From: CAZAMT01 sp964486145
GTDB taxonomy: Bacteria > Bacteroidota > Bacteroidia > Bacteroidales > JAAAOM01
Assembly: GCA_964486145.1 (NCBI GenBank)
Contig: CAZAMT010000077.1
Span: 1-14,586, forward strand
DNA length: 14,586 nucleotides
Direction of reading: 5' to 3'
This document shows, in pieces, positions 6,302-13,852 of this stretch. A program made the position numbers and the translations under genes. Under the pieces are notes generated by a model, which was not told the DNA's origin, did not search any database, and was given only the letters and a program-made list of their open reading frames with translations. Position 1 is the stretch's first letter; each line of letters begins with the position of its first letter.

Positions 6302-7408
6302 ATGAGTATATCCAGAGATGGTGTGCTGGAAGCATTAAAAAATGTAAGGCACCCCGAAGCAGGCAATGATATTGTATCATTGGGAATGGTTCAGGATATT
6401 CGTTTAGAAGAAAACAAGGTTTCTTTTATACTTAAATTTCAACGGATAAATGACCCATTAAAATCTTCGTTAAAAAAAGCAAGTGTTCGTATGATCCACG
6501 AAAAATTCGGATCGGATGTGGAAGTAGATATTGAAACCACTGCCAAAGTAAGTGTAGCTGCTCCTGGTGAACCCAAGGTTCTTCCGGGCGTACAAAATTT
6601 CATAGCCGTTGCTTCTGGCAAAGGTGGTGTTGGTAAGTCAACCGTTGCAACCAATCTGGCCGTTGCCATGGCACTGGAAGGCTATAGCGTTGGAATTATT
6701 GACGCAGATATTTTTGGGCCCTCGTTGCCAAAAATGTTTAACGTTGAGAAAGAAAGACCCATGGCAACCAAAATCGAAGGAAAGGATTATATTGTGCCCA
6801 TTGAAAAATACGGGGTTAAAATTCTATCGCTCGGGCTTTTTGTAAACCCGGATGATGCCATGGTGTGGCGTGGCCCTATGGCCTCCAATGCTCTGAAACA
6901 ATTAATGACGGATGCCCAATGGGGTGAGCTTGATTTCATGTTTTTTGATTTACCTCCCGGGACTTCTGATATTCATCTGACTCTTGTACAAACCTTATCT
7001 GTGACGGGAGCTGTTATTGTCAGTACACCTCAGGACGTTGCACTGGCAGATGCTGTTAAAGGGATCAATATGTTCCGTGGTGAACAAATCAATGTTCCTG
7101 TGCTTGGACTTGTTGAAAATATGTCGTGGTTCACACCTGAAGAACTACCGGACAATAAGTACTATATCTTCGGAAGAAACGGCTGCAGCAAGCTTGCCGA
7201 GAAATTTGAGGTGCCATTGTTAGGGCAAATACCGCTCGTGCAGAGCATACGTGAAGGCGGTGACCAGGGACTTCCCTCAGTTATGCAACATAACCAGGTA
7301 AGTGAGGCTTTTAAAGAAATAAGCCGCAACATGGTTGAACAAATTAAAGTTCGTAATAACAACTTACCTCCAACTCAAAAAGTAGAAATTAAAACTCATA
7401 GACGTTAA
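6302..7408 (+). CDS. mrp: Mrp/ApbC-family P-loop ATPase, iron-sulfur cluster carrier
   Basis: A 368-residue cytoplasmic ATPase of the Mrp/NBP35 group, which carries or transfers Fe-S clusters. An N-terminal MIP18/DUF59-type domain (about 1-80, with NVRHPEAGNDIVSLGMV) precedes the ATPase domain. The deviant Walker A is GKGGVGKST at 106-114, then DADIFGPSLP near 139-148, and FFDLPPGTSDIHLTL. The CPxC-type motif that binds the cluster in ApbC and Nbp35 is absent: the expected place after VENMSWF reads TPEELPDNKYYIFG, with a single Cys a little later (NGCSKL). The next gene is an Nfu-type scaffold 11 bases downstream, which supports a joint role in cluster delivery. Confidence 0.92.
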   Translation: MSISRDGVLEALKNVRHPEAGNDIVSLGMVQDIRLEENKVSFILKFQRINDPLKSSLKKASVRMIHEKFGSDVEVDIETTAKVSVAAPGEPKVLPGVQNFIAVASGKGGVGKSTVATNLAVAMALEGYSVGIIDADIFGPSLPKMFNVEKERPMATKIEGKDYIVPIEKYGVKILSLGLFVNPDDAMVWRGPMASNALKQLMTDAQWGELDFMFFDLPPGTSDIHLTLVQTLSVTGAVIVSTPQDVALADAVKGINMFRGEQINVPVLGLVENMSWFTPEELPDNKYYIFGRNGCSKLAEKFEVPLLGQIPLVQSIREGGDQGLPSVMQHNQVSEAFKEISRNMVEQIKVRNNNLPPTQKVEIKTHRR

Positions 7409-7419
7409 AAAATAAAAAT

Positions 7420-7659
7420 ATGGAAAAAGCAATTGCCCTGGAGAAAATTAACAAAGCTATCGAATCGATAAGACCATACCTGAAATCTGATGGCGGAGAC
7501 ATTGAATTGGTTGAGGTATCGGATGATTTAACAGTTAAAGTTCGGTTACTTGGAGCATGTGATGGCTGTCCTTTCAGTGTTCAAACATTAAAAGCCGGAG
7601 TGGAACAAGCGGTGCGCAAAGAAGTCCCGGACATAAAAGAACTTGTAGCTGTGGCATAA
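7420..7659 (+). CDS. NifU C-terminal domain (Nfu) iron-sulfur scaffold
   Basis: A 79-residue protein that is just the Nfu domain, with no degenerate A-type domain as in NfuA. The cluster-binding CxxC is CDGCPFS (C47, C50). The upstream segment IRPYLKSDGGDIELVEV is the typical Nfu signature. In known systems two Nfu units share one 4Fe-4S cluster through these cysteines and pass it to target enzymes. It follows mrp by 11 bases and is almost surely co-transcribed, ending at the two-way terminator at 7791-7824. Confidence 0.93.
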   Translation: MEKAIALEKINKAIESIRPYLKSDGGDIELVEVSDDLTVKVRLLGACDGCPFSVQTLKAGVEQAVRKEVPDIKELVAVA

Positions 7660-7790
7660 CCAATGCATTCTTGAATTATTCATTTAATTAATCTACAATT
7701 TCTGCCCATTCATTTGAAATTGCAACTATTCGACATACGCGGTTCTTTAATTTAATGATGCTGAAATAAAAAATAAATATTAGGGGCAAA

Positions 7791-7824
7791 AAAAACCTGA
7801 CAGTGTATAATCTGTCAGGTTTTT
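7791..7824. terminator. Two-way terminator between convergent nfu and groEL
   Basis: Perfect 13-bp arms AAAAACCTGACAG (7791-7803) and CTGTCAGGTTTTT (7812-7824) flank an 8-base loop. On the plus strand the stem ends in a T5 run continuing TCTCTTTT. On the minus strand it is followed by eight Ts. It therefore serves both the mrp-nfu and groES-groEL transcripts. Confidence 0.93.
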
Positions 7825-7848
7825 CTCTTTTATTATTGCAAGGCGTTC

Positions 7849-9489
7849 TTACATCATGCCGCCCATGCCGCCACCCATTCCCGCTCCTGGAGGCGGTCCG
7901 GCTGGTTCTTTTTCAGGTATATCTGCAACAACACATTCTGTTGTAAGGAACATACCGCCAATGGAAGCAGCATTTTCAAGAGCAATACGTGCCACTTTGG
8001 TTGGGTCAATAACACCAGATTCAAACAAGTTTTCATATTTATCTGTGCTGGCATTGTAACCAAAGTCATCTTTTCCTTCTTTGATTTTTTGTATCACAAC
8101 GGATCCGTCAACACCGGCATTCTCAACAATGAGGCGCAACGGCTCTTCAAGTGCTCTTTTGATAATTGCGATACCTGTATTTTGATCTTCATTTTCACCT
8201 GTCAGCTTATTCAAGGCTTCAATTGCCCGTACATATGCGACACCGCCACCAGGAATAATTCCTTCTTCCACAGCAGCCCTGGTTGCACTTAACGCGTCTT
8301 CGACACGGTCCTTTTTCTCTTTCATTTCAACTTCGGAAGCAGCACCAACATAAAGTACGGCTACCCCACCAGCTAATTTTGCCAGACGTTCCTGAAGTTT
8401 TTCACGATCATAATCAGAAGTTGTATTTTCAATCTGTTGCTTGATTTGTTTAACCCTGGCATCAATATTTTTTTTATCACCGGCACCGTTTACAATGGTG
8501 GTGTTTTCTTTATCAATGCTCACCTTTTCTGAATTTCCAAGCATTTCAAGAGTCGCACCTTCCAGTGTTAAACCTTTTTCTTCTGAAATTACTGTTCCGC
8601 CGGTCAAAATAGCAATATCTTCAAGCATTTCCTTTCTTCTGTCTCCAAAACCGGGAGCTTTTACAGAAGCAATTTTCAGTGAGCCTCTCAGCTTATTAAC
8701 AACCAACGTTGCCAAAGCCTCGCCTTCAATGTCTTCACCAATAATTAATAATGGCCGACCAGACTGTGCAACAGGCTCAAGTACCGGCATCAAATCTTTC
8801 ATCGTTGAAATTTTCTTGTCGGTAAGCATGATGTATGGATTTTCCAGTATAGCTTCCATTTTCTCAGTATCGGTTACGAAATAAGGAGAAATATAACCTC
8901 TGTCAAACTGCATACCTTCCACAACATCTACATAGGTGTCGGCTGTTTTTGATTCTTCAACAGTTATAACACCTTCTTTTTTCACTTTCTCCATTGCTTC
9001 GGCGATAAGCGCGCCAATGCTTTTATCATTATTGGCAGAAATAGCAGCAACCTGCTCAATTTTCTGATTGTCTTCACCAATAGTTTTTGACTGACTGCTT
9101 AGGTTTTCAACTACACTTTTAACCGCCTTTTCGATTCCGCGTTTAAGATCCATTGGGTTGGCACCGGCAGTTACATTTTTCATACCAACGGTAACAATTG
9201 ATTGTGCGAGAACTGTGGCTGTGGTTGTTCCGTCACCAGCATCATCATTGGTTTTTGAAGCAACCTCTTTCACGAGTTGCGCACCGATGTTTTCAAATGA
9301 TTCCTCAAGTTCAATTTCTTTAGCAACGGTTACACCGTCCTTTGTTACCTGGGGAGCTCCAAATTTTTTCTCAAGAATTACATTTCTTCCTTTGGGCCCG
9401 AGGGTTACTTTTACCGCGTTTGCAAGGGCATCGACTCCTTTTTTAAGCAAATCCCTGCCTTCAATATCAAATTTGATTTCTTTAGCCAT
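7849..9489 (-). CDS. groEL: Chaperonin GroEL (60 kDa)
   Basis: The tetradecameric ATP-driven chaperonin that folds cytoplasmic proteins with GroES. The 546 residues are full length. Visible hallmarks are the nucleotide site TLGPKGRNV (about 29-37), NDDAGDGTTTATVLAQS (about 81-97), IIGEDIEGEALATLVVNKLRG in the apical domain, and AVEEGIIPGGGVAY near 405-418. The C-terminal tail is the flexible Gly-Gly-Met repeat GMGGGMGGMM. It begins 52 bases after groES in the same unit. There is a single copy in the window and no broken frame. Confidence 0.98.
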   Translation of the reverse strand: MAKEIKFDIEGRDLLKKGVDALANAVKVTLGPKGRNVILEKKFGAPQVTKDGVTVAKEIELEESFENIGAQLVKEVASKTNDDAGDGTTTATVLAQSIVTVGMKNVTAGANPMDLKRGIEKAVKSVVENLSSQSKTIGEDNQKIEQVAAISANNDKSIGALIAEAMEKVKKEGVITVEESKTADTYVDVVEGMQFDRGYISPYFVTDTEKMEAILENPYIMLTDKKISTMKDLMPVLEPVAQSGRPLLIIGEDIEGEALATLVVNKLRGSLKIASVKAPGFGDRRKEMLEDIAILTGGTVISEEKGLTLEGATLEMLGNSEKVSIDKENTTIVNGAGDKKNIDARVKQIKQQIENTTSDYDREKLQERLAKLAGGVAVLYVGAASEVEMKEKKDRVEDALSATRAAVEEGIIPGGGVAYVRAIEALNKLTGENEDQNTGIAIIKRALEEPLRLIVENAGVDGSVVIQKIKEGKDDFGYNASTDKYENLFESGVIDPTKVARIALENAASIGGMFLTTECVVADIPEKEPAGPPPGAGMGGGMGGMM

Positions 9490-9541
9490 ATCAATTAAAA
9501 TTTAAGTTTTTTCGTAAATGTTTGATTATTTCAATGTATGT

Positions 9542-9820
9542 TTAAATTATTGCAAGAATATCTGATTGTCGCATAATAAGATAATCCTTGTCGTCCATGG
9601 TTATTTCAGTTCCTGAGTATTTTCCATACAATACTGTATCACCAACACTGACTTCCATTTTCTCATCTTTATTTCCAGGACCGGCTGCTACAATGGTTCC
9701 TTTTTGTGGCTTCTCTTTTGCAGAATCGGGAATGATAATACCACTCGATGTTTTCACTTCTGCTTCTTGCGGTTCAACCAGTACGCGATCCGCTAAAGGT
9801 TTAATTTTTACTTCTGACAT
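9542..9820 (-). CDS. groES: Co-chaperonin GroES (10 kDa)
   Basis: The heptameric lid of GroEL. The 92 residues include IKPLADRVLVEPQEAEVKT, the mobile loop TSSGIIIPDSAKEKPQKG (about 24-41), GPGNKDEKMEVSVGDTVLYGKYSG and a C-terminus near MRQSDILAII. It precedes groEL. The 250-base gap upstream to secG contains a terminator for secG, so groES-groEL must have its own promoter. I found neither a CIRCE inverted repeat nor a well-spaced TAnnTTTG promoter there, so heat-shock control is not visible from sequence. Confidence 0.97.
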   Translation of the reverse strand: MSEVKIKPLADRVLVEPQEAEVKTSSGIIIPDSAKEKPQKGTIVAAGPGNKDEKMEVSVGDTVLYGKYSGTEITMDDKDYLIMRQSDILAII

Positions 9821-9931
9821 GTTCGCTTTATTTAAAGTTAAACAATATTTTTATCAAAACTTGACCATGCGTTATCACAATCTATGCCAAATGAAATATT
9901 GGCGTACATTACAGCAGATTTGTGTAGGCAT

Positions 9932-9940
9932 TTATCCACA
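9932..9940 (+). promoter_or_regulatory. DnaA-box-like nonamer upstream of groES
   Basis: TTATCCACA is an exact match to the bacterial DnaA box. It stands alone in the groES upstream gap with no cluster of further boxes, so it does not indicate an origin. It could be chance or a minor regulatory site. Confidence 0.25.
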
Positions 9941-10012
9941 GATGATTTAGATATTTTATAATACGTTGATTACCAGATGTCTATACTGTTGATTTTTGAC
10001 ATCAAAAAATAA

Positions 10013-10050
10013 AAAAAGTGTCAGTAATAAATGACATACTGACACTTTTT
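10013..10050 (-). terminator. Intrinsic terminator after secG
   Basis: Perfect 14-bp arms AAAAAGTGTCAGTA (10013-10026) and TACTGACACTTTTT (10037-10050) flank a 10-base loop. On the minus strand the T run comes from the plus-strand As at 10011-10017. It lies 20 bases past the secG stop and separates the secG operon from groES-groEL. Confidence 0.9.
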
Positions 10051-10070
10051 ATCTTTTAACAACTACCTGA

Positions 10071-10427
10071 TTATTCGTTTTCGTTCTGTTGTTGGTTATT
10101 CCCATTGTTTTCTTCCGGAACTGTTGTGGGAAAACTTGGTAATGCTGTTGGATCAATAGCTTCCTGCACCTGTTCCTCAATGAGTGAACCTTCGTCTGTG
10201 TCCTTGGTTGAGATGCTTATACTTGCAAGTACACTTAAGGCAAGTAAAACCGTAGCCAGTGTCCATGTAGATTTCTCCAGAAAATCGGCTGTTCGCCGAA
10301 CACCCATAAACTGGTTGGACGACTGAAAATTAGATGCCAAACCACCACCTTTTGAATTTTGTACAAGAACAATTAAAATCAGAAATATAGCGGCGATTAA
10401 TATCAATACGGATAGAAAAACGTACAT
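10071..10427 (-). CDS. secG: Preprotein translocase subunit SecG
   Basis: A small inner-membrane part of the SecYEG channel that helps SecA-driven export. The 118 residues show two membrane segments: about 2-22 (VFLSVLILIAAIFLILIVLV) and about 53-73 (TWTLATVLLALSVLASISIS). Between them is the SecG signature QNSKGGGLASNF with FMGVRRTADFLEKSTW. The tail after about residue 75 is acidic and ends in a Gln/Asn-rich stretch (NNGNNQQQNENE) that looks disordered. It is the last gene of the sigma-54 activator / lptE / TPR / secG series, 11 bases after the TPR-like gene. Confidence 0.95.
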   Translation of the reverse strand: MYVFLSVLILIAAIFLILIVLVQNSKGGGLASNFQSSNQFMGVRRTADFLEKSTWTLATVLLALSVLASISISTKDTDEGSLIEEQVQEAIDPTALPSFPTTVPEENNGNNQQQNENE

Positions 10428-10438
10428 AGTCTTTTATT

Positions 10439-11812
10439 TTATTGGTTTTTATTATTTAAATCGTCTATAAGTTTTTTAATTTCTTCAATTTGACCCGCAA
10501 AATAAGAACTTTTTTCCGGATATTTCAAACTTAATTTTTCATAGGCAAATATTGCCCTGGCATAGTGCCCCTGCTTAACGTATATTTTTGCAAGTGTATC
10601 GGTTATATAATGATCGCTTTCTTCTACGCTATCCTCCGATATATCTTTGTGTTCCGGTGGAACATCCTGTTTTGGTTTTAGTACCGGGTTTGAGTTTAAA
10701 AAACTCTCGATCAGTGAATCTTTAGCAGTTACATCTTCCTGTTGTTTTGCTTCAGCCGAATCATTTTCAGATGGATCCAGTTGATACGATTGATTCCCTT
10801 GTGAAACAGATTCCAGCCAGTCATTAAATGTATGATTTTCGGATTCAACACTCAAATGCAATTCCTTTTGACCAACTGAAAGTGATGTTTGCTTGTTGAT
10901 ATGCCCGTCCTGATTTGCTTCTTTTTTATCTGTGTCAGCATTTTTAACGGATTTCGGACGATAATCCAGTTCAAGTAAATCTTTCGCATTGCTAATGTGC
11001 TGTGAAATCCGCATTGAATTCCATGAATCACGGTCAACAATTACGTTTTCATCGTCTAAAACAATGAAATCTTCACCGGCCTCTTTTTTCGGAACCGTTT
11101 CAAGTTCAGGAGCATATTCTTTTTCCGCATCAATTTGAATGTCATTTATCTGAATATCCTGTCCATCGGTACTTTTATTGGCGTCCTGCACCTGGTGTTG
11201 CAATAACCCGGCAATGTTATCCTGCATGTTGGAAGTAAAAGGTCTTTTTCGTGCATCATTGGTAACATCGGGTGGTAATGGCTTATCTGTGTTTTTTGGA
11301 TCCGGTCGGGATACTTCGTTTTTTAAAGAATCATCCGCAATGGTTTGATTAGAATCATTGTCTTTGATAGTATCCGTAATATTATCGGAACTGCTTAGCG
11401 GGGTAGGGTCGTTCGATTCTTTGGTATCCGATTCCTCTGATAAAACCGATTCTGATGCCTCTTCATCTGCTGATTCGTTGTCAGCAGTGGATTTAGTTTT
11501 TTCCGGTTGGTGATTATCTTCCTTACCGGCTACTACGGCATCGGTATTTTTTAATGGTTCTGCCTGGTTGATTTTTCCACGTTGATCTTCAATAAATTCA
11601 TACATCAACTCGCGATCACTCACAAATACAGCCGCACGCTTGAGTTCAATTTCAAAATCTGGTTTCTCGAGCAATGCAAGGTTTTTTACAAGCAATATCC
11701 TGGCACTCTGAAAATACGGATATTCAGCCACAATGCTCCGAAGCTGCTCCAGCGTAGTTTCATTCAGCAGATATGGACGGTTTAAATAATATATAAAATC
11801 AAATCCTGGCAT
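10439..11812 (-). CDS. TPR-like protein of unknown function, between lptE and secG
   Basis: A 457-residue protein I recognise only as a Bacteroidetes protein kept next to secG. The N-terminus (about 1-80) is a helical block with YLLNETTLEQLRSIVAEYPYFQSARILLVKNLAL, which looks like a TPR-type pair. The C-terminus (about 395-450) has DTLAKIYVKQGHYARAIFAYEKLSLKYPEKSSYF, a clear TPR-like hairpin. Between them lie some 300 residues, rich in Asp, Glu, Ser, Asn and Lys, with no globular motif and probably mostly disordered. No signal peptide or membrane segment is visible, so it is probably cytoplasmic. It starts 14 bases after lptE and ends 11 bases before secG, so it is in the same operon and may act in envelope biogenesis; that is inference from position alone. 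Confidence 0.8.
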   Translation of the reverse strand: MPGFDFIYYLNRPYLLNETTLEQLRSIVAEYPYFQSARILLVKNLALLEKPDFEIELKRAAVFVSDRELMYEFIEDQRGKINQAEPLKNTDAVVAGKEDNHQPEKTKSTADNESADEEASESVLSEESDTKESNDPTPLSSSDNITDTIKDNDSNQTIADDSLKNEVSRPDPKNTDKPLPPDVTNDARKRPFTSNMQDNIAGLLQHQVQDANKSTDGQDIQINDIQIDAEKEYAPELETVPKKEAGEDFIVLDDENVIVDRDSWNSMRISQHISNAKDLLELDYRPKSVKNADTDKKEANQDGHINKQTSLSVGQKELHLSVESENHTFNDWLESVSQGNQSYQLDPSENDSAEAKQQEDVTAKDSLIESFLNSNPVLKPKQDVPPEHKDISEDSVEESDHYITDTLAKIYVKQGHYARAIFAYEKLSLKYPEKSSYFAGQIEEIKKLIDDLNNKNQ

Positions 11813-11826
11813 ATCAATGGCTTTGT

Positions 11827-12330
11827 TTACCAGTTCACAAAAGCTTTATTAAATACATCTTCCACAATTTGTTCCAACAATTCTTCCATGTATTGACTTT
11901 GAGCCTGTTCAAACGTTTGTGTACTGGGATAATCAATATATCTTGAAAATGATGAGTCGAAGCTTAGTTCATCATCACTTGAATTTGTGTAATTTACTCT
12001 CACGGTTATAGTGAGCCGGTTTTGTTGTGCCTGATCCTGTCCTGAAATTGCTGTTGGCGCTGTGGAAAGACCGGTAATAGCACCTTCAAAATCAGCATCA
12101 CCGATGCCATTTACTACGACAAGATTGGTTTGCGATATGATTCGATCTTTCAACATATTTGTAAGTTCCTGGCTCATACCAGGATTTTGAATGGGAGCAC
12201 GATTAGCAAAATACTGCACTGATGCTGTTTCTAATCCTTCTGTAGTCGCACCTGAAAAAGTGTATCTCACGCTAAAACAGCCAGGCAGAGTAACCAAAAG
12301 ACATATAAATATTGAAAACTTTTTTATCAT
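11827..12330 (-). CDS. lptE: LptE-family outer-membrane LPS-assembly lipoprotein
   Basis: Expected to plug the LptD channel that places LPS in the outer membrane. From ATG 12330 the protein has 167 residues with a lipoprotein signal: MIKKF, a hydrophobic core, then LPGC with Cys18 as the lipidated residue. The mature start SVRYTFSGATTEGLETASVQYF and the later DADFEGAITGL and RLTITVRVNYTN match the Bacteroidetes LptE pattern. The frame can be extended to a TTG at 12348, but that would read through a perfect ribosome-binding site, AGGAGGT, placed 8 bases before ATG 12330, so the ATG is the real start. It lies 48 bases after the sigma-54 activator gene and 14 bases before the TPR-like gene. Confidence 0.87.
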   Translation of the reverse strand: MIKKFSIFICLLVTLPGCFSVRYTFSGATTEGLETASVQYFANRAPIQNPGMSQELTNMLKDRIISQTNLVVVNGIGDADFEGAITGLSTAPTAISGQDQAQQNRLTITVRVNYTNSSDDELSFDSSFSRYIDYPSTQTFEQAQSQYMEELLEQIVEDVFNKAFVNW

Positions 12331-12338
12331 TGACTGAT

Positions 12339-12345
12339 ACCTCCT
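12339..12345 (-). promoter_or_regulatory. Strong Shine-Dalgarno site for lptE
   Basis: The minus strand reads AGGAGGT, 8 bases before the lptE ATG. This matches the canonical anti-SD partner. Bacteroidetes genes seldom use such sites, and I see none as good before the other genes here. It decides the lptE start. Confidence 0.8.
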
Positions 12346-12378
12346 CAAATTGATATAACCTAAAAATATAACGAAAGA

Positions 12379-13614
12379 TTATGTAATATCATATTCTTTA
12401 ATCTTACGATAAAGGGTTCTTTCGGAAATACCCAGATCCTGGGCAGCATATTTTCGTTTTCCGCCATGCTTATCAAGTGCTTTCCGTATTAGTTCAATTT
12501 CCTTATCTTCAAGTAACAATGATTCCTCAATGATTTCCTCGGTATCCTGAATATTTGATTCATCTCTCCTGTTATATTCAATTGTTTTTACCGGGTTGAG
12601 CCGGTTATCCTTTTCGTCATTGTCAACGCTTTGATACAGCTTTTTAATAAGATGTGCATTGTCATCCTGTACATCACCATTCACTGAGCCTTTTTGCATG
12701 ATATCAAGGACAAGTTTTTTCAAATCATTCATGTCATTTTTCATATCAAACAGGAGCTTATACAAAATTTCCCGCTCGGAAGCAAACGTCTTGTGATCAA
12801 CATTGTCAACCAACGCCGGAAGCTTCGAATCAAAATAATCAGGAAGGTAACTTCGCAGCCCATCCGCATCAATCTCACGGTTCTGTTCAATAACGGAAAC
12901 TTGTTCGGTAAGGTTCTTCAGTTGCCTGATATTGCCGGGCCAGCGATAGCTAACAAGTAAATCTTTGGCATCATCGGTAAGGTTGACCGCAGGCATCCGG
13001 TATTTTTCAGCGAAATCAACTGCAAACTTTCTGAACAACAACAGAATATCATCTTTGCGTTCACGAAGCGGGGGAATGACGATGGGTACTGTATTCAAGC
13101 GATAAAATAAATCTTCCCTGAATTTTGTTTCCTGAATCAGTTTGGCAATATCCATATTGGTAGCTGCAATAACCCGAACATTTGTTTTAATTACTTTCGA
13201 TGAACCTACCCGAATAAATTCTCCTGTTTCAAGCACACGCAACAGCCTTACCTGAGTAGATAAAGGCAACTCGGCCACTTCGTCTAAAAAGATAGTTCCT
13301 TCATTTGCAACTTCAAAATAACCTTTTCGGCTTTCATGTGCCCCGGTAAATGCTCCTTTCTCATGCCCAAAAAGTTCGGAATCAATTGTACCTTCTGGTA
13401 TTGCTCCGCAATTGACAGCAATGTATTGCCCGTGTTTCCTGGCACTGAACTGATGTATGATTTGCGGGAATACTTCCTTTCCTGTACCGCTTTCACCCAT
13501 TATCAAAACAGATAAATCCGTTGGTGCCACCTGCCTTGCAATATCAATGGCCCTGTGTAACAAACCTGAATTACCAATAATTCCGAAACGTTGTTTTATC
13601 TGTTGTAAATCCAT
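12379..13614 (-). CDS. Sigma-54 interaction-domain transcriptional activator
   Basis: A 411-residue bacterial enhancer-binding protein that would activate sigma-54 (RpoN) promoters by ATP hydrolysis. The AAA+ domain takes up about residues 10-240: Walker A GESGTGKE (40-47), the sigma-54 contact loop GAFTGA (87-92), Walker B GTIFLDE (106-112), and RVIAATNMD and FREDLFYRLNTVPI further on. The C-terminal Fis-type helix-turn-helix ends the protein: IRKALDKHGGKRKYAAQDLGISERTLYRKIKEYDI. There is no N-terminal receiver, PAS or GAF domain; the AAA+ domain starts almost at once, so activity must be controlled by level, a partner or the 130-residue acidic linker before the HTH. It heads the operon with lptE, the TPR-like gene and secG, and is divergent from kdsB. 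Its targets are unknown. Confidence 0.92.
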   Translation of the reverse strand: MDLQQIKQRFGIIGNSGLLHRAIDIARQVAPTDLSVLIMGESGTGKEVFPQIIHQFSARKHGQYIAVNCGAIPEGTIDSELFGHEKGAFTGAHESRKGYFEVANEGTIFLDEVAELPLSTQVRLLRVLETGEFIRVGSSKVIKTNVRVIAATNMDIAKLIQETKFREDLFYRLNTVPIVIPPLRERKDDILLLFRKFAVDFAEKYRMPAVNLTDDAKDLLVSYRWPGNIRQLKNLTEQVSVIEQNREIDADGLRSYLPDYFDSKLPALVDNVDHKTFASEREILYKLLFDMKNDMNDLKKLVLDIMQKGSVNGDVQDDNAHLIKKLYQSVDNDEKDNRLNPVKTIEYNRRDESNIQDTEEIIEESLLLEDKEIELIRKALDKHGGKRKYAAQDLGISERTLYRKIKEYDIT

Positions 13615-13709
13615 ATTTCAATGTTAAATTGCTAAAATTCCTGTAAACACCGACTTTTTGGCATATTTCATCAAAAAAGCCTTTGCATACATTACCATTT
13701 CCTGTATGA

Positions 13710-13717
13710 CAAAATTA
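13710..13717 (-). promoter_or_regulatory. Candidate -7 element for the sigma-54 activator operon
   Basis: The minus strand reads TAATTTTG, fitting TAnnTTTG, 95 bases before the start codon. No TTG lies at 19-21 bases upstream, so the -33 element is missing. Confidence 0.35.
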
Positions 13718-13823
13718 CACTTTTTATACTTTTTTTATAACTTCCGGTCGAATTATATGCTCAAAAGAATCGGTATCAGAAGATAATCGATGATAAAACC
13801 CAGGGGATATTATGAATAAATCA

Positions 13824-13831
13824 TAGTTTTG
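13824..13831 (+). promoter_or_regulatory. Candidate -7 element for kdsB
   Basis: TAGTTTTG fits TAnnTTTG and ends 21 bases before the kdsB ATG, giving a very short 5' leader of about 15 bases. No -33 match is seen. Confidence 0.35.
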
Positions 13832-13852
13832 CATAAAACCAATACCATTTGA

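Noticed and set aside
8441..8884. Long plus-strand open frame opposite groEL (147 codons), with others like it
   Set aside because: It is the antisense shadow of the highly biased groEL coding sequence, with no family resemblance and no start signal.
9872..9880. Second DnaA-like nonamer TTATCACAA near the perfect one, hinting at an origin
   Set aside because: It departs from the consensus at key positions, and no cluster of boxes, AT-rich unwinding repeats or dnaA/dnaN genes is present.
9968..10005. Palindrome TTTTGACATCAAAA as an operator
   Set aside because: Arms of only 6 bp in an A/T-rich spacer just downstream of the secG terminator are not distinguishable from chance.
11699..11715. 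TGGCAC motifs as sigma-54 -24 elements (here and at several other places)
   Set aside because: None is followed at the required 5-base spacing by a TTGC-type -12 element, and most lie inside coding sequence.
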